Assembly (NCBI GenBank): GCA_965261065.1
Contig: OZ253444.1
Coordinates: 3,100,001 to 3,164,000, forward strand
Source of the DNA: JAKZVK01 sp965261065
GTDB lineage: Bacteria; Acidobacteriota; Terriglobia; Bryobacterales; UBA6623
Direction: 5' to 3'
Length of the DNA stretch: 64,000 bases
In this document: in pieces, positions 53,087-62,653 of the stretch
Position numbering within the stretch: position 1 is the stretch's first letter
How the letters are laid out: each line of letters begins with the position of its first letter
Translations under genes and position numbers: made by a program
The notes under the pieces: generated by a model
Told to the model about the DNA's origin: nothing
Databases searched by the model: none
What the model saw: only the letters and a program-made list of their open reading frames with translations

Positions 53087-53578
53087 TCACCGTATCTCCC
53101 AGGGCAACGATGGCGTCACCGGGCAGGTTCTCTGCACGCTGGACTCGATCTCAATGCCGAGCCGGCCCAACTGCTCCGGCGTCAGCTTGGCTTGAATCTC
53201 TGGAAACAGTCGGCGCTCTTCGATGCGGATGTGGCGGCTCAGCAGCTCTCCGAACTCTCGGAGCAGCCCGACGCGCGCGGCGTCATCGGCGGCGGCCAGG
53301 CGATCGAGCAGATCTTCCATCGCGCGGTGTTGTGCGATCAACTCGTCCACAACCCCGTCGTCTTCCAGCGCCGCGCGGACCGCCGGAAACAGCACCTTCT
53401 CCTCGACCTTGAAGTGCCCAAGCAATTCGACCTCGGCCATGGTCGCTACCTTTTGGGCTAACTCTCCGGCCTTCGCCGGCGTGGGGTCGGCCTTGAGTCC
53501 GCGGTCGATGATGACGCTCAGCGCCAGCCCGTGCTGGTGCTGATGCGAAAGGGGGACGAGGCTGGGATCGCGGAACAT
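53087..53578 (-). CDS. Hemerythrin-domain protein
   Basis: A 163-residue four-helix protein with diiron ligands in the expected places: H16 in SHQHQHGLAL, H55 and E59 in GHFKVEEKVLFP, H84 and E88 in QHRAMEDLL, and H116 and E120 in SRHIRIEERRLFPEI. Such proteins bind O2 or NO or repair iron centres. The frame extends to 53677, but the Met at 53578 starts exactly where homologues do. It is next to the redox module but on the far side of its flanking repeat. The gene for a small membrane protein lies 127 bases upstream. Confidence 0.9.
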   Translation of the reverse strand: MFRDPSLVPLSHQHQHGLALSVIIDRGLKADPTPAKAGELAQKVATMAEVELLGHFKVEEKVLFPAVRAALEDDGVVDELIAQHRAMEDLLDRLAAADDAARVGLLREFGELLSRHIRIEERRLFPEIQAKLTPEQLGRLGIEIESSVQRTCPVTPSLPWEIR

Positions 53579-53705
53579 AGGCGTTAGAAATCGGGAGCCA
53601 CCGAGCCCCGACCGCAAGGGAGGGGTAAATCCATTGTCCGTTGGCCCGGGGTCTGATGTACGAACCGGGCAACGCACCCGTCACTGGCGCTCCGGGCTCG
53701 GATTC

Positions 53706-54083
53706 TCACTGGCCGCTGCCTCTTCGGTCGGCCAGGTAGCTGCTCAGCGTGAGAACAAAGCCCAGCCCCACGATGCCCGTCAGGATGAGAAACAACGGAT
53801 CGCTGGACCGAAAGTAAAGCCAAACCAACGTCGCCAGAATCAGTGAACGGACCATCAGGGTCGAGGGATACAGCGCGTCGAGGTTGAGACGGATCATCTG
53901 TGTAGCAAGAATGCCGAGGGACAGCAGCAACACTCCGACCATCCGCACCATCGCGTCGCTGTACGAGCCATTCGAGAGGAACAACTCAAGCGACAGGCCG
54001 GGAGCGAATAGGAATCCGATCCCGCCCGTATAGAGGTAACCGGCAAGATAGAAAAGACTGATTCGTGTCCGTGTCAGTGCCAT
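53706..54083 (-). CDS. Small four-helix membrane protein of unknown function
   Basis: A 125-residue protein with four predicted helices: ISLFYLAGYLYTGGIGFLFA, AMVRMVGVLLLSLGILATQM, TLMVRSLILATLVWLYF and PLFLILTGIVGLGFVLTLSSYL. The C-terminus is basic and short. The fold resembles small DUF4345-like proteins, but I cannot assign it. Same strand as the hemerythrin gene. Confidence 0.7.
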   Translation of the reverse strand: MALTRTRISLFYLAGYLYTGGIGFLFAPGLSLELFLSNGSYSDAMVRMVGVLLLSLGILATQMIRLNLDALYPSTLMVRSLILATLVWLYFRSSDPLFLILTGIVGLGFVLTLSSYLADRRGSGQ

Positions 54084-54177
54084 GGTTTAGCAGTGATTCG
54101 AGCTCAGCGTTCTGCTGCATCTCAGGGCCGCGCAGCGGCCGGCGGCCGAGGCCCATGAGGTCAGAGTGTCTTCCCCG

Positions 54178-55191
54178 CTACACGTCCTTGACGCGAATCA
54201 TGAGCTTACCGGTATTGGCGCCAGTATAGAGCCTCTTGACCTCTTGCAGGGCGTTTTCAAGCCCGTCGACCACGTCCTGCCGAACCTTGATTCTGCCCTC
54301 GGCCATCCACTGTGACAACTCAGCGATGGCTTCGGGATAGCGATCAGCGTAATCGAGTACTATGAATCCCTCTACCCGCAGACGCTGCATCAGGATCATG
54401 GGGTAGTTGTACGGGCCCGCCACCTCTTCGGTCGCGTTGTACTGGGAGATGAGGCCGCAGGTCGGAATCCGACCGTTGAGATTCATGAGCTTGAGGCAGG
54501 CGTCGAGGATCGCGCCATCCACGTTGTCGAAATAGATGTCGATGCCGTTGGAGCACGCTGCTGTCAGCGCCTCCGGTAGGTTTGCCGTCTTGTAGTTAAT
54601 GGCCTCGTCGAAGCCGAGATCGTTCGTGATCCAACCACATTTTTCGTCCCTGCCGGCCAGCCCCACAACCCGGCAGCCCTTGATCTTCGCAATCTGACCC
54701 ACGATGGAACCGACCGCACCAGCGGCGGCGGACACGACAACCGTCTCACCTTCTTTGGGTTGGCCCACATCGAGGAGACCGAAATAGGCCGTTGGTCCCA
54801 CGACGGCGAAGGTGCCGAAAGCATCGATCACCGAAATCGGCCCGGTATCGCCCAACGGATTCAAAGTCGACGCGTTGCCGGCCTGATAATCCGCCCAGAC
54901 ACCGAGGCCGCTCACGACGTCGCCGTCCTTGAAAGCCGGGTTGTTGGATTTGACTACGGTACCGCAGACGACCCCGCGCATCGGCGCGTCCAACTCAACT
55001 GGAGGCATGTATTGATCCATGTCGCTCATCCAGATACGATTGGTTGGATCGAGCGACAGGTAGTTGAGCCTGAACACACATTCGCCATCGCCGGGTTCTG
55101 GAATGGCTTCTTCCTCAAGGCTGAGCACATCGTCGGTGATTTCACCGACCGGACGCTTGCGCAGGCGCCACACGCGGTTGCCTTTGGACAC
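54178..55191 (-). CDS. NADP-dependent zinc-independent MDR oxidoreductase (enoyl/leukotriene reductase type)
   Basis: A 337-residue protein of the medium-chain dehydrogenase/reductase superfamily, CurA/LTB4-dehydrogenase branch. The N-terminus VSKGNRVWRLRKRPVGEI, then LNYLSLDPTNRIWMSD and PMRGVVCGTVVKS match. The NADP-binding loop is VVSAAAGAVGSIVGQIAKIKG near residue 150, and DIYFDNVDGAILDACLKLM follows. It lacks Zn-binding Cys ligands. The start is GTG at 55191: GGAGG lies 6 bases upstream, and the frame to 55347 adds unrelated sequence. Reduces activated double bonds of enones, or quinones. Confidence 0.88.
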   Translation of the reverse strand: MSKGNRVWRLRKRPVGEITDDVLSLEEEAIPEPGDGECVFRLNYLSLDPTNRIWMSDMDQYMPPVELDAPMRGVVCGTVVKSNNPAFKDGDVVSGLGVWADYQAGNASTLNPLGDTGPISVIDAFGTFAVVGPTAYFGLLDVGQPKEGETVVVSAAAGAVGSIVGQIAKIKGCRVVGLAGRDEKCGWITNDLGFDEAINYKTANLPEALTAACSNGIDIYFDNVDGAILDACLKLMNLNGRIPTCGLISQYNATEEVAGPYNYPMILMQRLRVEGFIVLDYADRYPEAIAELSQWMAEGRIKVRQDVVDGLENALQEVKRLYTGANTGKLMIRVKDV

Positions 55192-55285
55192 TGTTTTCCT
55201 CCAGATATGGTCGTTCTGTGACCAGTAAGACCCCATCTCTGGTCGCCTTACCCGCAGCGCGTTTGGTGCTGAGCTGCGCCCACAG

Positions 55286-56263
55286 CTACTTGCGGGTGAA
55301 CTTTTGTAGGCAAGGGCAGTCGCGCGGCACGGCCCCCTTGCGTCCACCGGCGGACCAAGTCACCTCGCCGACATAGATGTCGCCGTGGCGGTCGCCCCAG
55401 ATATCGTGCGGCGCATAGAAGTCACCGGCCGCACAGGGATCGTCGCCACCGCCCCATTGGTCAAGCAGCGCGCCGCCGCGATCGTAGATGCTGACCCGTC
55501 CGCCGACCGGATCGGGGCGGGGCGGCGTCACGCCGGGGAAGAGGCCCGCCCGCCAGCCGACCTCCGCGACGTAGATGCGGTCGTCGGGGTCGATGAACAC
55601 CTGCATAGGCCGTTCGACTTGGGTCCACTCGCTCAGGAACTTGCCGTCGAGGTCGAACAACTGCAAGCGGTCATTCTCGCGGTCGGCAACGTAGATCACG
55701 CCCTGGCTGTCGATGGCGATGCCGTGCGGCAGGTTAAACTCGCCGGGACCATCGCCGGGCTCGCCCCAGGAGAAGAGCAACTCGCCGGTGGCGGAGAACT
55801 TGTGAACGCGGGCGTTACCGTAGCCATCGGTGATGTAGAGTTCGCCCTCGGGCGTGAGGGCGACGTTCGTCGGCTGGTTGAACGGACCGGCCGCTCGCTT
55901 GATCGTGCGGTAGTCACTGTTCTCGACGCCGGTGTCCGATCCGCGGCCGCTCTCACCCAGCGTCATCAGTAACTCGCCTTCGGGGGTGTACTTGCGAACG
56001 GTGTGGTCGAGATCGTCGGTCAGATAGAGTGCGTCGTCGGGACCGATGTGGATGCCGTGCGGCCGCACGAACTGTCCCTCTCCCCAGGAGTTCAAGAACC
56101 GTCCGTCACGGTCGAACACAATCAGCGGGTGCTCGCCGCGATTGAAGACGTAGACCCGGTCTGCCGAGTCCGTCGCCGTGCCAACGACCTCGACCAACTC
56201 CCACCCGTCGGGCAGTTGGTGCCAGTCGACATGGGCTTCGTAGTTTTCCGTGGTTACACTCAT
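55286..56263 (-). CDS. NHL-repeat beta-propeller protein
   Basis: A 325-residue protein without signal peptide. It has six repeats of the type WGEGQFVRPHGIHIGPDDAL, FNQPTNVALTPEGELYITDG, FNLPHGIAIDSQGVIYVADR and DIWGDRHGDIYVGEV, as in peptidyl-alpha-hydroxyglycine amidating lyase-like propellers. Catalytic residues of the lyase cannot be confirmed. It lies 94 bases upstream of the MDR oxidoreductase on the same strand. Distinct from the propeller protein at 38642. Confidence 0.85.
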   Translation of the reverse strand: MSVTTENYEAHVDWHQLPDGWELVEVVGTATDSADRVYVFNRGEHPLIVFDRDGRFLNSWGEGQFVRPHGIHIGPDDALYLTDDLDHTVRKYTPEGELLMTLGESGRGSDTGVENSDYRTIKRAAGPFNQPTNVALTPEGELYITDGYGNARVHKFSATGELLFSWGEPGDGPGEFNLPHGIAIDSQGVIYVADRENDRLQLFDLDGKFLSEWTQVERPMQVFIDPDDRIYVAEVGWRAGLFPGVTPPRPDPVGGRVSIYDRGGALLDQWGGGDDPCAAGDFYAPHDIWGDRHGDIYVGEVTWSAGGRKGAVPRDCPCLQKFTRK

Positions 56264-56397
56264 TTAGATTCTCCGTTGCGTGGGGCGACCGTCCGAACCG
56301 ACATGCTATGGCAAGGCCTCGAGGCCTGCAGAGCACTGGACAGCAGTTTCGCATACTGGGCTTGCAACGGCCCGTACGGGAACCGAGATTCCCCGAT

Positions 56398-56568
56398 CTA
56401 CTCGTCTTTTTTCGGTGGTGGCTCAGGAGGGTCCCAGGGCTTGACTGGTTCGACGAACGTCTCGCTGGGGCCGCCCTCGGAGTAATCCCGGCGCCTGGAC
56501 GGAAGAGGGCGTGGCTCACGTTCCTTGCGGGGAGGAGGTGGAGGCGGTTGCTTCTTCCGGTCAGACAC
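56398..56568 (-). CDS. Small proline-rich protein
   Basis: A 56-codon ORF from GTG at 56568 to TAG at 56398. It reads VSDRKKQPPPPPPRKEREPR, then LPSRRRDYSEGGPSETFVEP and ends DPPEPPPKKDE: one third proline, strongly charged, without hydrophobic core, so disordered. It begins 12 bases after the stop of the SLATT-like gene on the same strand. The ribosome-binding site is weak. A real gene is suggested by spacing and composition but not proven. Confidence 0.45.
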   Translation of the reverse strand: MSDRKKQPPPPPPRKEREPRPLPSRRRDYSEGGPSETFVEPVKPWDPPEPPPKKDE

Positions 56569-56580
56569 TTGGCATCTACC

Positions 56581-57123
56581 CTAAGACTGAGGAATCCAGA
56601 GGCGGTCGGCGGGTATTTCCGCGCTCACTTCCATCTGAAACTTCTTGACCAGCGCGCGGTCCGGACCGGGATCATCCTCCAGCGAGAGCGCCTTGAAACG
56701 TTCGGAGATGTCGACCACGGTAGGCTGGTGCGATGCCGTTACCCCGTCGTGACGACGGATGTCCGCGAGAAGGTCCCCGAGTTCGTAGTGGATCTTGCCC
56801 CAGCCGTAGTGCAGGCGTGAGAAACGGTCAATCTGGTCGGACATCTTCAGAACCGGCCGAATCGCGGCGATGAGGGCTGCGGTGCCCATTAAACCCGTCA
56901 CGACCGCGCCGCCGGCAAACTCCTGAAGAAACGCCAAGCCCACAAAGGCGCTCGAAGCCGCCAGCGCGGTCACGATGTCCATCCGAAACATCCACGTCTT
57001 GCATGCCTTCAGCCTGTGGGCGTAGTATTTCTGGCTCAGCCGCGAAGTCCGCAACAGATCGTACAGGCGGGCAACATCCGCTTGCTGACCCGTGTACTCT
57101 CGAGTGTCGACTGTCACCACCAC
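56581..57123 (-). CDS. SLATT-like two-helix membrane protein
   Basis: A 180-residue protein with an N-terminal amphipathic helix (residues 12-45, LRTSRLSQKYYAHRLKAC), two adjacent transmembrane helices (about 50-68 and 71-89, AASSAFVGLAFLQEFAGGAV then TAALIAAIRPVLKMSD) and a soluble helical tail with DRFSRLHYGWGKIHYELGDL. This layout resembles the SLATT domain found in predicted pore-forming effectors of nucleotide-signal defence systems (for example with SMODS synthases). No nucleotide synthase or other sensor is adjacent. It is divergent from rsmA (80 bases) and followed by a small proline-rich ORF. Function unknown. Confidence 0.65.
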   Translation of the reverse strand: MVVTVDTREYTGQQADVARLYDLLRTSRLSQKYYAHRLKACKTWMFRMDIVTALAASSAFVGLAFLQEFAGGAVVTGLMGTAALIAAIRPVLKMSDQIDRFSRLHYGWGKIHYELGDLLADIRRHDGVTASHQPTVVDISERFKALSLEDDPGPDRALVKKFQMEVSAEIPADRLWIPQS

Positions 57124-57203
57124 TGATCATAGTCCACCGTGGGAAGGCGATGTGGCCGCACCATCCCGTTACACTGACGGCATGCCCCACCAGTTGGCGA
57201 GAA

Positions 57204-57968
57204 ATGCGTGCTAGGCCACGTCCTCCCCTGGGACAGCACTTCCTCCACGACCAAGGCGTCCTGGCACGCATTGCCTCCTGCTTACCGATCGAGCCCGGCT
57301 CGCTGGTGGTCGAGATCGGCCCCGGCCAGGGCGCCCTGACCGAACACCTCCTCGACCGCGGCGCGCAGGTGGCAGCCGTTGAGGTCGACCGCGAACTCGC
57401 CTCAGCGTTACAAACCAGGTTCGCCAACGCCCCCTTGGAAGTCATCGAGGCGGATCTGCTCGACGTCGACCTCGCCGAGCTAATCCGCAACCGCTCCGAG
57501 CAGCCTGCCCTGGTGGCCGGCAATCTCCCCTACTACATCACGTCTCCGATCCTCCGAAAGGTATTTGCAGCCGCGGAGCGGGTGGAGCAAGCAGTGTTTC
57601 TGATGCAAAAGGAGGTGGCCGAAAGGGTAGTCGCCGTGAAGAACTCGCGGGACTACGGCTTCCTCAGCGTGTTGAGCCGCCTGTACGCGGAGCCGGAGAT
57701 GCTGTTCACTGTGGCGCCAGGGTGCTTTCGGCCGCCGCCGCAGGTCACGTCGGCCGTGGTGCGGTTGGCGATGCGCCGGGGCGCCCAGGTCGAGCCGGAC
57801 TTGGTGGAGTTTCTCAAGGCGTGCTTTGCGCATCCTCGAAAGACGTTGCTGAACAACTTAGCCGTGCGGTACGAGCGCTCCCGCGTCGCGGTTCTGCCGG
57901 AGGCTGGCCGCCGCGCCCAGGAGCTAGCGTTGGATGAATTACGGGCCGTGTGGCGGCGCTTGGCCTAA
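57204..57968 (+). CDS. rsmA: 16S rRNA dimethyladenosine transferase RsmA/KsgA
   Basis: A 254-residue SAM-dependent enzyme that dimethylates A1518 and A1519 (E. coli numbering) in the 3' end of 16S rRNA. LGQHFLHD at about 9-16, VVEIGPGQGALTEHLL at about 35-50 and NLPYYITSPIL at about 106-116 are the diagnostic motifs. The Met at 57204 fits family length; the frame to 57003 lies antisense to the SLATT-like gene. A Rho-independent terminator follows. Confidence 0.96.
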   Translation: MRARPRPPLGQHFLHDQGVLARIASCLPIEPGSLVVEIGPGQGALTEHLLDRGAQVAAVEVDRELASALQTRFANAPLEVIEADLLDVDLAELIRNRSEQPALVAGNLPYYITSPILRKVFAAAERVEQAVFLMQKEVAERVVAVKNSRDYGFLSVLSRLYAEPEMLFTVAPGCFRPPPQVTSAVVRLAMRRGAQVEPDLVEFLKACFAHPRKTLLNNLAVRYERSRVAVLPEAGRRAQELALDELRAVWRRLA

Positions 57969-58040
57969 AGTCTCGTTCCGGAGCTAGCGCACGAGCGAGA
58001 TCTAGGGCGAGCCCGGTGGCGCGGGCCTCCTGGCCTGCAG

Positions 58041-58066
58041 CGTCGACCTCCGGGTCGACGTTTCTT
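58041..58066 (+). terminator. Rho-independent terminator after rsmA
   Basis: CGTCGACC, a TCCG loop and GGTCGACG form a perfect 8-bp stem, followed directly by TTTCTT. It lies 72 bases after the rsmA stop, before the convergent M16 peptidase gene. Confidence 0.75.
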
Positions 58067-58171
58067 CCCGCACAGCCCCTGCCACGGGCCAAGACCGGCG
58101 GGGACGCCGATCCTGCCCGCCAGAGGCGTGCGCCACATCCCATCTCGCGCTTCCTAAACCCCACAACCCAC

Positions 58172-60919
58172 CTAATCCAACACATTCCCATCGGCATCCA
58201 TGTGGTGGATCTCTTCAAACCCTAACTCACGAATACCCGCTTCCACCTTCGCCAGATCCCCCACGACGATCCACACCAGCCGATCCGGCTTCACAACCCT
58301 CTCGGCAGCGGCATTGATGTCGCTCAACTCCAGCGCCTGCACCTTGCCCGCGTATGTCTCGTAGTAGTCCTCGGGCAGGCCGAAGCGCACGATCTCGCTG
58401 ATTGCGCCTCGCAAGGCGCCCTTGGTTTCGAAGCGCCCCGGCAGCCGCAGCGTTTGGTTGCGCTTCGACTTGTCAAGCTCGTCGGCATCCGCGGGACGCT
58501 CTCTGAGAATCTCGCGCATCTCCTTATCCACCTCGGCCATCGACTCCTTCGTCTTGTCGGTCTGCACCGGCGCGTAGGTGAGATAGATGCGTTGGCCGCG
58601 CGCGTCGAACATCGTGCTGAACGCCCCGTACGCCCAGTGCTTGTCTTCGCGCAGGTTCATATTGAGACGCGAGGTGAACGTCCCGCCGAGGATGTTGTTC
58701 ATCGTTTCCATCGCGATCTCGTCCGGGTTATTCGTCGGGGGGGCAAGCAGGCCCGTGATGATGACCGACTGCTGGGCGCCCGGCTTGTCCACCAAATAGA
58801 GCACGCGGGCCTCGCGGTTCTGCACCTCGGCAATGTTCTTCTTGGGAGGCTTCTCGCCGTCCTTCCACGCGCCCAGCCGCGACTCGAGCTTGGGAACCAG
58901 TTCCTCGAGCGTGGTGTCGCCTGTGACGATCAACGTCGCGTTCGCGGGCTGGAACCAGGTGCCGTGAATGGCTTCGAGATCCTCGCGCTTCATCTCGGTA
59001 ACGGTCTTCTCCGTTCCCGTGCCGGTCCAAGGATTGCCGTAGGCGTGACCTTCGCCGTAGACCAAGCCCGGCAACAAGCGCAGCGCGGTCAGGATCGGGG
59101 TGGATTTCTCTTGCTGGATGCGCGCCAGACGCCGCTTCTTCAGCCGCTGAAAGTCCGCCTCGGGAAACGACGGGTTGAGGATCACGTCGGCGTACACGTC
59201 GAGCGACGCGTCGAGGTTTTCCTTGAGGGCCGAGAGGCTGACGGTGGAGCTGTCGAGGCTTGAGCCGGTCGACAGATTGGCGCCGAGGTTCTCCAAGGCC
59301 TCGCTGATCTCGAGCGCGGAGCGCGTCGAAGTACCCTCGTCCATCATGTCGAGGGCCATGCCGGCGACACCCGCGGCGGCAAACTGGTCGGCCGCATAAC
59401 CGGCATCCACCAGCAGTTGGAAATCCACGACCGGGATTTCGCGCCGCTCGGCAAGAATGACCTTCAGCCCGTTGGAGAGGGTCGCCTTCCGTAGCTCGGG
59501 CAAGTCGAGTTTGGGAAAGTTGGTGATCTCAGGCAGCTTCGAGCGGTCCACGCCCTTCTCCTTGTGTTGATACTTCGAGAAAGGGTGGACTTCGAGAATG
59601 TACACGCCGTCGGAGAGCCACTCGGCCGCGACCTTTCGCATGTTCTCGGGCGTCTCGGCGGCGGCGCGCTCGAGCAGGGTCTTGTAGAAGTCCGGCGAGC
59701 CCGCGTACACCTCGTTCTGCGCCAGGATGTCGGACTTGCCGCCGAACCCGCCGATGCGCTCGATGCCACGAATGAAGCGCGCCCGGTACTGCGTCTTGAT
59801 GCGGTCGAGTTCCGCCTCAGTTGGGCCCTCCTTGAGCAGCTTGTCCAACTCTTCGCGGATGGCGGCCTCCACCTTCTCGAGGTCGCCGCCGGGCTGGGCG
59901 GTGGCTACGATGTAGAGCTGCCCGCCGATCTCGTTCGGAAAGACGTACGACGAGACGTTCGTCGCGATCTGGTCCTCGTAGACGAGCCGCTTGAACAGTC
60001 GCGAGTTCTTGCCCAGCCCGAGCACGTCGGTGACGAGGTCGAGGGTCGACATCTCCTCCGAGCCCCGCTCCGGAATGTTCCACACCATGTAGACTCGCGC
60101 CTGCGGGACGCGGTCTTGCACGGTCTGGCGGTGCGTGCCGCTGCGCTTGGCGATCCACGCCTGCTGCTTGGCGATGGGCTCCCCCGCGGGGATGTGCCCG
60201 AAGTACTTCTCGACTTTCGCTTTCGCCGTTTGCGGGTCGATGTCGCCGGCGATGGCGATCACGGCGTTCGAGGGGCCGTAGTATTTCTTGAACCACTCCT
60301 GCACGTCTTCGAGCGACGCGGCGTTGAGGTCGTCCATCGAGCCGATCGTGGTCCACGAGTAGGGGTGCCCGGCGGGATAGGTATTCTCCGTCAGAAGCTG
60401 GCGCGTCACGCCGTAGGGCTGATTTTCACCCTGGCGCTTCTCGTTTTGGACGACGCCGCGCTGCTCGTCGAGTTTGGCCTGATCGATGGCGCCCAGCAGG
60501 TGACCCATGCGGTCCGACTCCATCCACAACACGAGATCGAGTGCGGGCGTGGGTACGTTCTGGAAGTAGTTGGTGCGGTCGGAGTTGGTGGTGCCATTGA
60601 TATCGGTGACACCCACCTTTTCGAGCGGCTTGAAGTAGTCGTCGTTGAAGTTCTCCGAGCCGTTGAACACGAGGTGCTCGAACAAGTGCGCGAAGCCGGT
60701 TTTGCCGGCCCGCTCGTTCTTCGAGCCGACGTGATACCACAGGTTGACCGCGACGATGGGGGCCTTGTGATCTTCATGGACAATGAGCGTGAGGCCGTTA
60801 TCGAGTACGAATTTTTCGTACGGAATTTCGACCTCGTCGGCTTGCCCGGGTGCGAGAGCGAGAAGCAGGAGTGCGGCGATCAGCAGGCATCGGGCGCTAC
60901 GAGGGCGCGTGAACGTCAT
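58172..60919 (-). CDS. M16-family metallopeptidase, secreted, two-domain
   Basis: A 915-residue protein with signal peptide (CLLIAALLLLALAPGQA). The first M16 domain has the inverted zinc motif H78-LF-E81-H82 in FAHLFEHLVFNGSENF with the distal Glu near 160 (VVQNEKRQGENQ). A second peptidase-like half begins at about 480 (ATLSNGLKVILAERREIPVV) and lacks the HxxEH motif (MALDMMDEGTSTRSALEI), as expected for the regulatory half. The arrangement matches bacterial pitrilysin-like zinc proteases acting in the periplasm. Monocistronic, convergent with rsmA. Confidence 0.93.
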   Translation of the reverse strand: MTFTRPRSARCLLIAALLLLALAPGQADEVEIPYEKFVLDNGLTLIVHEDHKAPIVAVNLWYHVGSKNERAGKTGFAHLFEHLVFNGSENFNDDYFKPLEKVGVTDINGTTNSDRTNYFQNVPTPALDLVLWMESDRMGHLLGAIDQAKLDEQRGVVQNEKRQGENQPYGVTRQLLTENTYPAGHPYSWTTIGSMDDLNAASLEDVQEWFKKYYGPSNAVIAIAGDIDPQTAKAKVEKYFGHIPAGEPIAKQQAWIAKRSGTHRQTVQDRVPQARVYMVWNIPERGSEEMSTLDLVTDVLGLGKNSRLFKRLVYEDQIATNVSSYVFPNEIGGQLYIVATAQPGGDLEKVEAAIREELDKLLKEGPTEAELDRIKTQYRARFIRGIERIGGFGGKSDILAQNEVYAGSPDFYKTLLERAAAETPENMRKVAAEWLSDGVYILEVHPFSKYQHKEKGVDRSKLPEITNFPKLDLPELRKATLSNGLKVILAERREIPVVDFQLLVDAGYAADQFAAAGVAGMALDMMDEGTSTRSALEISEALENLGANLSTGSSLDSSTVSLSALKENLDASLDVYADVILNPSFPEADFQRLKKRRLARIQQEKSTPILTALRLLPGLVYGEGHAYGNPWTGTGTEKTVTEMKREDLEAIHGTWFQPANATLIVTGDTTLEELVPKLESRLGAWKDGEKPPKKNIAEVQNREARVLYLVDKPGAQQSVIITGLLAPPTNNPDEIAMETMNNILGGTFTSRLNMNLREDKHWAYGAFSTMFDARGQRIYLTYAPVQTDKTKESMAEVDKEMREILRERPADADELDKSKRNQTLRLPGRFETKGALRGAISEIVRFGLPEDYYETYAGKVQALELSDINAAAERVVKPDRLVWIVVGDLAKVEAGIRELGFEEIHHMDADGNVLD

Positions 60920-61035
60920 GGTTGGCCTCCGGGTTGAACAACTTCGGCGGGTAACGTCCGAATTATAAGGGTCGGCGAACTGAGCCTGCCTGTGAATGGG
61001 GTGGCATGCGGTACGCGATCAGGCTCGGACTCGCT

Positions 61036-62586
61036 TCAACCCCGCCGCGACGCGCTAATCCGCCACCGCGGCTCAATCTGATCGGTCTCATCCGCCGTCA
61101 TCATCCAATCCAGCAATCGGTCCTTCATCTCGCGAACCACCGGCCGGCGGTCCGGGTCCGCAAACAGGTTGCGCTCCTCCCCCGGATCGTTGTCCACGTC
61201 GTACAACTCCCCTTCCCCGCCGGCGTAGTAGTTCAACTTCCAACGGTGCGAACGGACCATCTTGGCATCAGGGTGACGCACGCCCTTGATTCCCTTCCCC
61301 TTTTCAAAGAAGAAGTCCAGTGAACCGGAAGTGATAACCTCGGGAATGATGTTCTCCGAGAACACAACCTCTCGCGCCTCATACCGTTCCCCCCGTAGCA
61401 GCGGGACAATGCTCCTCCCCTGGCACGCCACCGGCTCATCAACCCCGCACAGATCGAACAGCGTCGGCAGCAGATCCGTCGTTTCGATCAACTCGTTGCA
61501 CTTGCCAGGCCTCACCTGTCCGGGCAAGCGGATCAAAAACGGGATATGCACCGACCCCTCGAAGAAACAATTCTTATCGACCATGCCGTGCTCGAGCATC
61601 TGGTCGCCGTGGTCGGTGGTGAAGACGACAATCGTGTTGTCGGCTTGGCCGGTCTCTTCGAGCACATCGAGAATTTGCCCCACCTCGCGGTCAATCTGAC
61701 TCACCGACGCGTAGTAGGTGCGATAGGCCCATTGCAACCGTGCGGGGTTCCAGTCATGGCGCGCGCCCGAGCGCAACATCAGCGTTCGCAGCGGCAGCGG
61801 CAGGCCGAGGATATACTCCCGTGTCACCTTCTTCGGCAACGGGATCTCGACGTCGTTGTACATCGAGTCGAACGGCTCGGGCGCCAGGAACGGCGAGTGC
61901 GGCTGGAAGAACGACGAGAAGAGGAAGAACGGCCGGCCGCCTCCGGCCAACTCCCGCAACCACTCGCGCGTCTTCAGCCCGACCCAGCTGGTTTCGGTGA
62001 ACTCGTCGCTGATGACCATGCGGAACGGATTCGTACCCCGCGGTGGATCGCGCACTACGGCTCGGTAGGAGACGCTCGCCTGGGGGTCGCTTTGCTGCCG
62101 CCACCCGTAGTAGTCGCTGAAGCGGTTTGTGAACGGCACGCCATCATGCAGCAACACGCGATCGAATCCGGTTTCGCGCGCCTTCTCCGCCGTCGGCGGA
62201 TAGTAGTGCAGCTTGCCGATCGAAGCGGTTTGATAGCCGGCGCGTTGCAGGTACTCCTGCATCAGCACCTCACCTTCGCGAAGCGGCGTGTAGTTCACGC
62301 GGTTTCTGTGGCTATGCGGATAGCCCCCCGTGAAGAAGGTGGCGCGTGACGGCACGCAGACCGGCGCTTGGACGAAGGCGTTCTGCAAGTTGGCGGACTG
62401 CGTTGCGAGCCCGTCGAGGTTGGGCGTTCGGATGATCGAGTTACCGTTCGCGCCGAGCGCGTCGAAGCGCTGCTGATCGGTCATCAGAAACAGGATATTG
62501 GGCCGCAGCCGGTCCACTTGCGGGCGAAGCGGCGCAGCGGCAGCCGCGCTCGAAAGGCTCGTGCCCAGAAACTGGCGTCGATTCAT
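61036..62586 (-). CDS. Tat-exported sulfatase (formylglycine-type)
   Basis: A 516-residue arylsulfatase-family protein. The signal NRRQFLGTSLSSAAAAAP is Tat-type. The active-site Cys C77 in PVCVPSRAT is converted to formylglycine; D37 and Q38 in LFLMTDQQR coordinate calcium. The metal-site DH pair occurs in VFTTDHGDQMLEHG, and IGKLHY carries the Lys-His pair. The Met at 62586 is used because the frame to 62703 has no signal features. Substrate is probably a sulfated glycan or steroid. No maturase gene is in the window. Confidence 0.92.
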   Translation of the reverse strand: MNRRQFLGTSLSSAAAAAPLRPQVDRLRPNILFLMTDQQRFDALGANGNSIIRTPNLDGLATQSANLQNAFVQAPVCVPSRATFFTGGYPHSHRNRVNYTPLREGEVLMQEYLQRAGYQTASIGKLHYYPPTAEKARETGFDRVLLHDGVPFTNRFSDYYGWRQQSDPQASVSYRAVVRDPPRGTNPFRMVISDEFTETSWVGLKTREWLRELAGGGRPFFLFSSFFQPHSPFLAPEPFDSMYNDVEIPLPKKVTREYILGLPLPLRTLMLRSGARHDWNPARLQWAYRTYYASVSQIDREVGQILDVLEETGQADNTIVVFTTDHGDQMLEHGMVDKNCFFEGSVHIPFLIRLPGQVRPGKCNELIETTDLLPTLFDLCGVDEPVACQGRSIVPLLRGERYEAREVVFSENIIPEVITSGSLDFFFEKGKGIKGVRHPDAKMVRSHRWKLNYYAGGEGELYDVDNDPGEERNLFADPDRRPVVREMKDRLLDWMMTADETDQIEPRWRISASRRG

Positions 62587-62653
62587 GAGACGTATTGTAG
62601 TCCCCCGCCGCCAGGGGCGAAACACCGCGTACGAAGATGTAGACACAATGGTG

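Noticed and set aside
59564..60937. 457-codon plus-strand frame
   Set aside because: Antisense to the M16 peptidase and without recognisable motifs.
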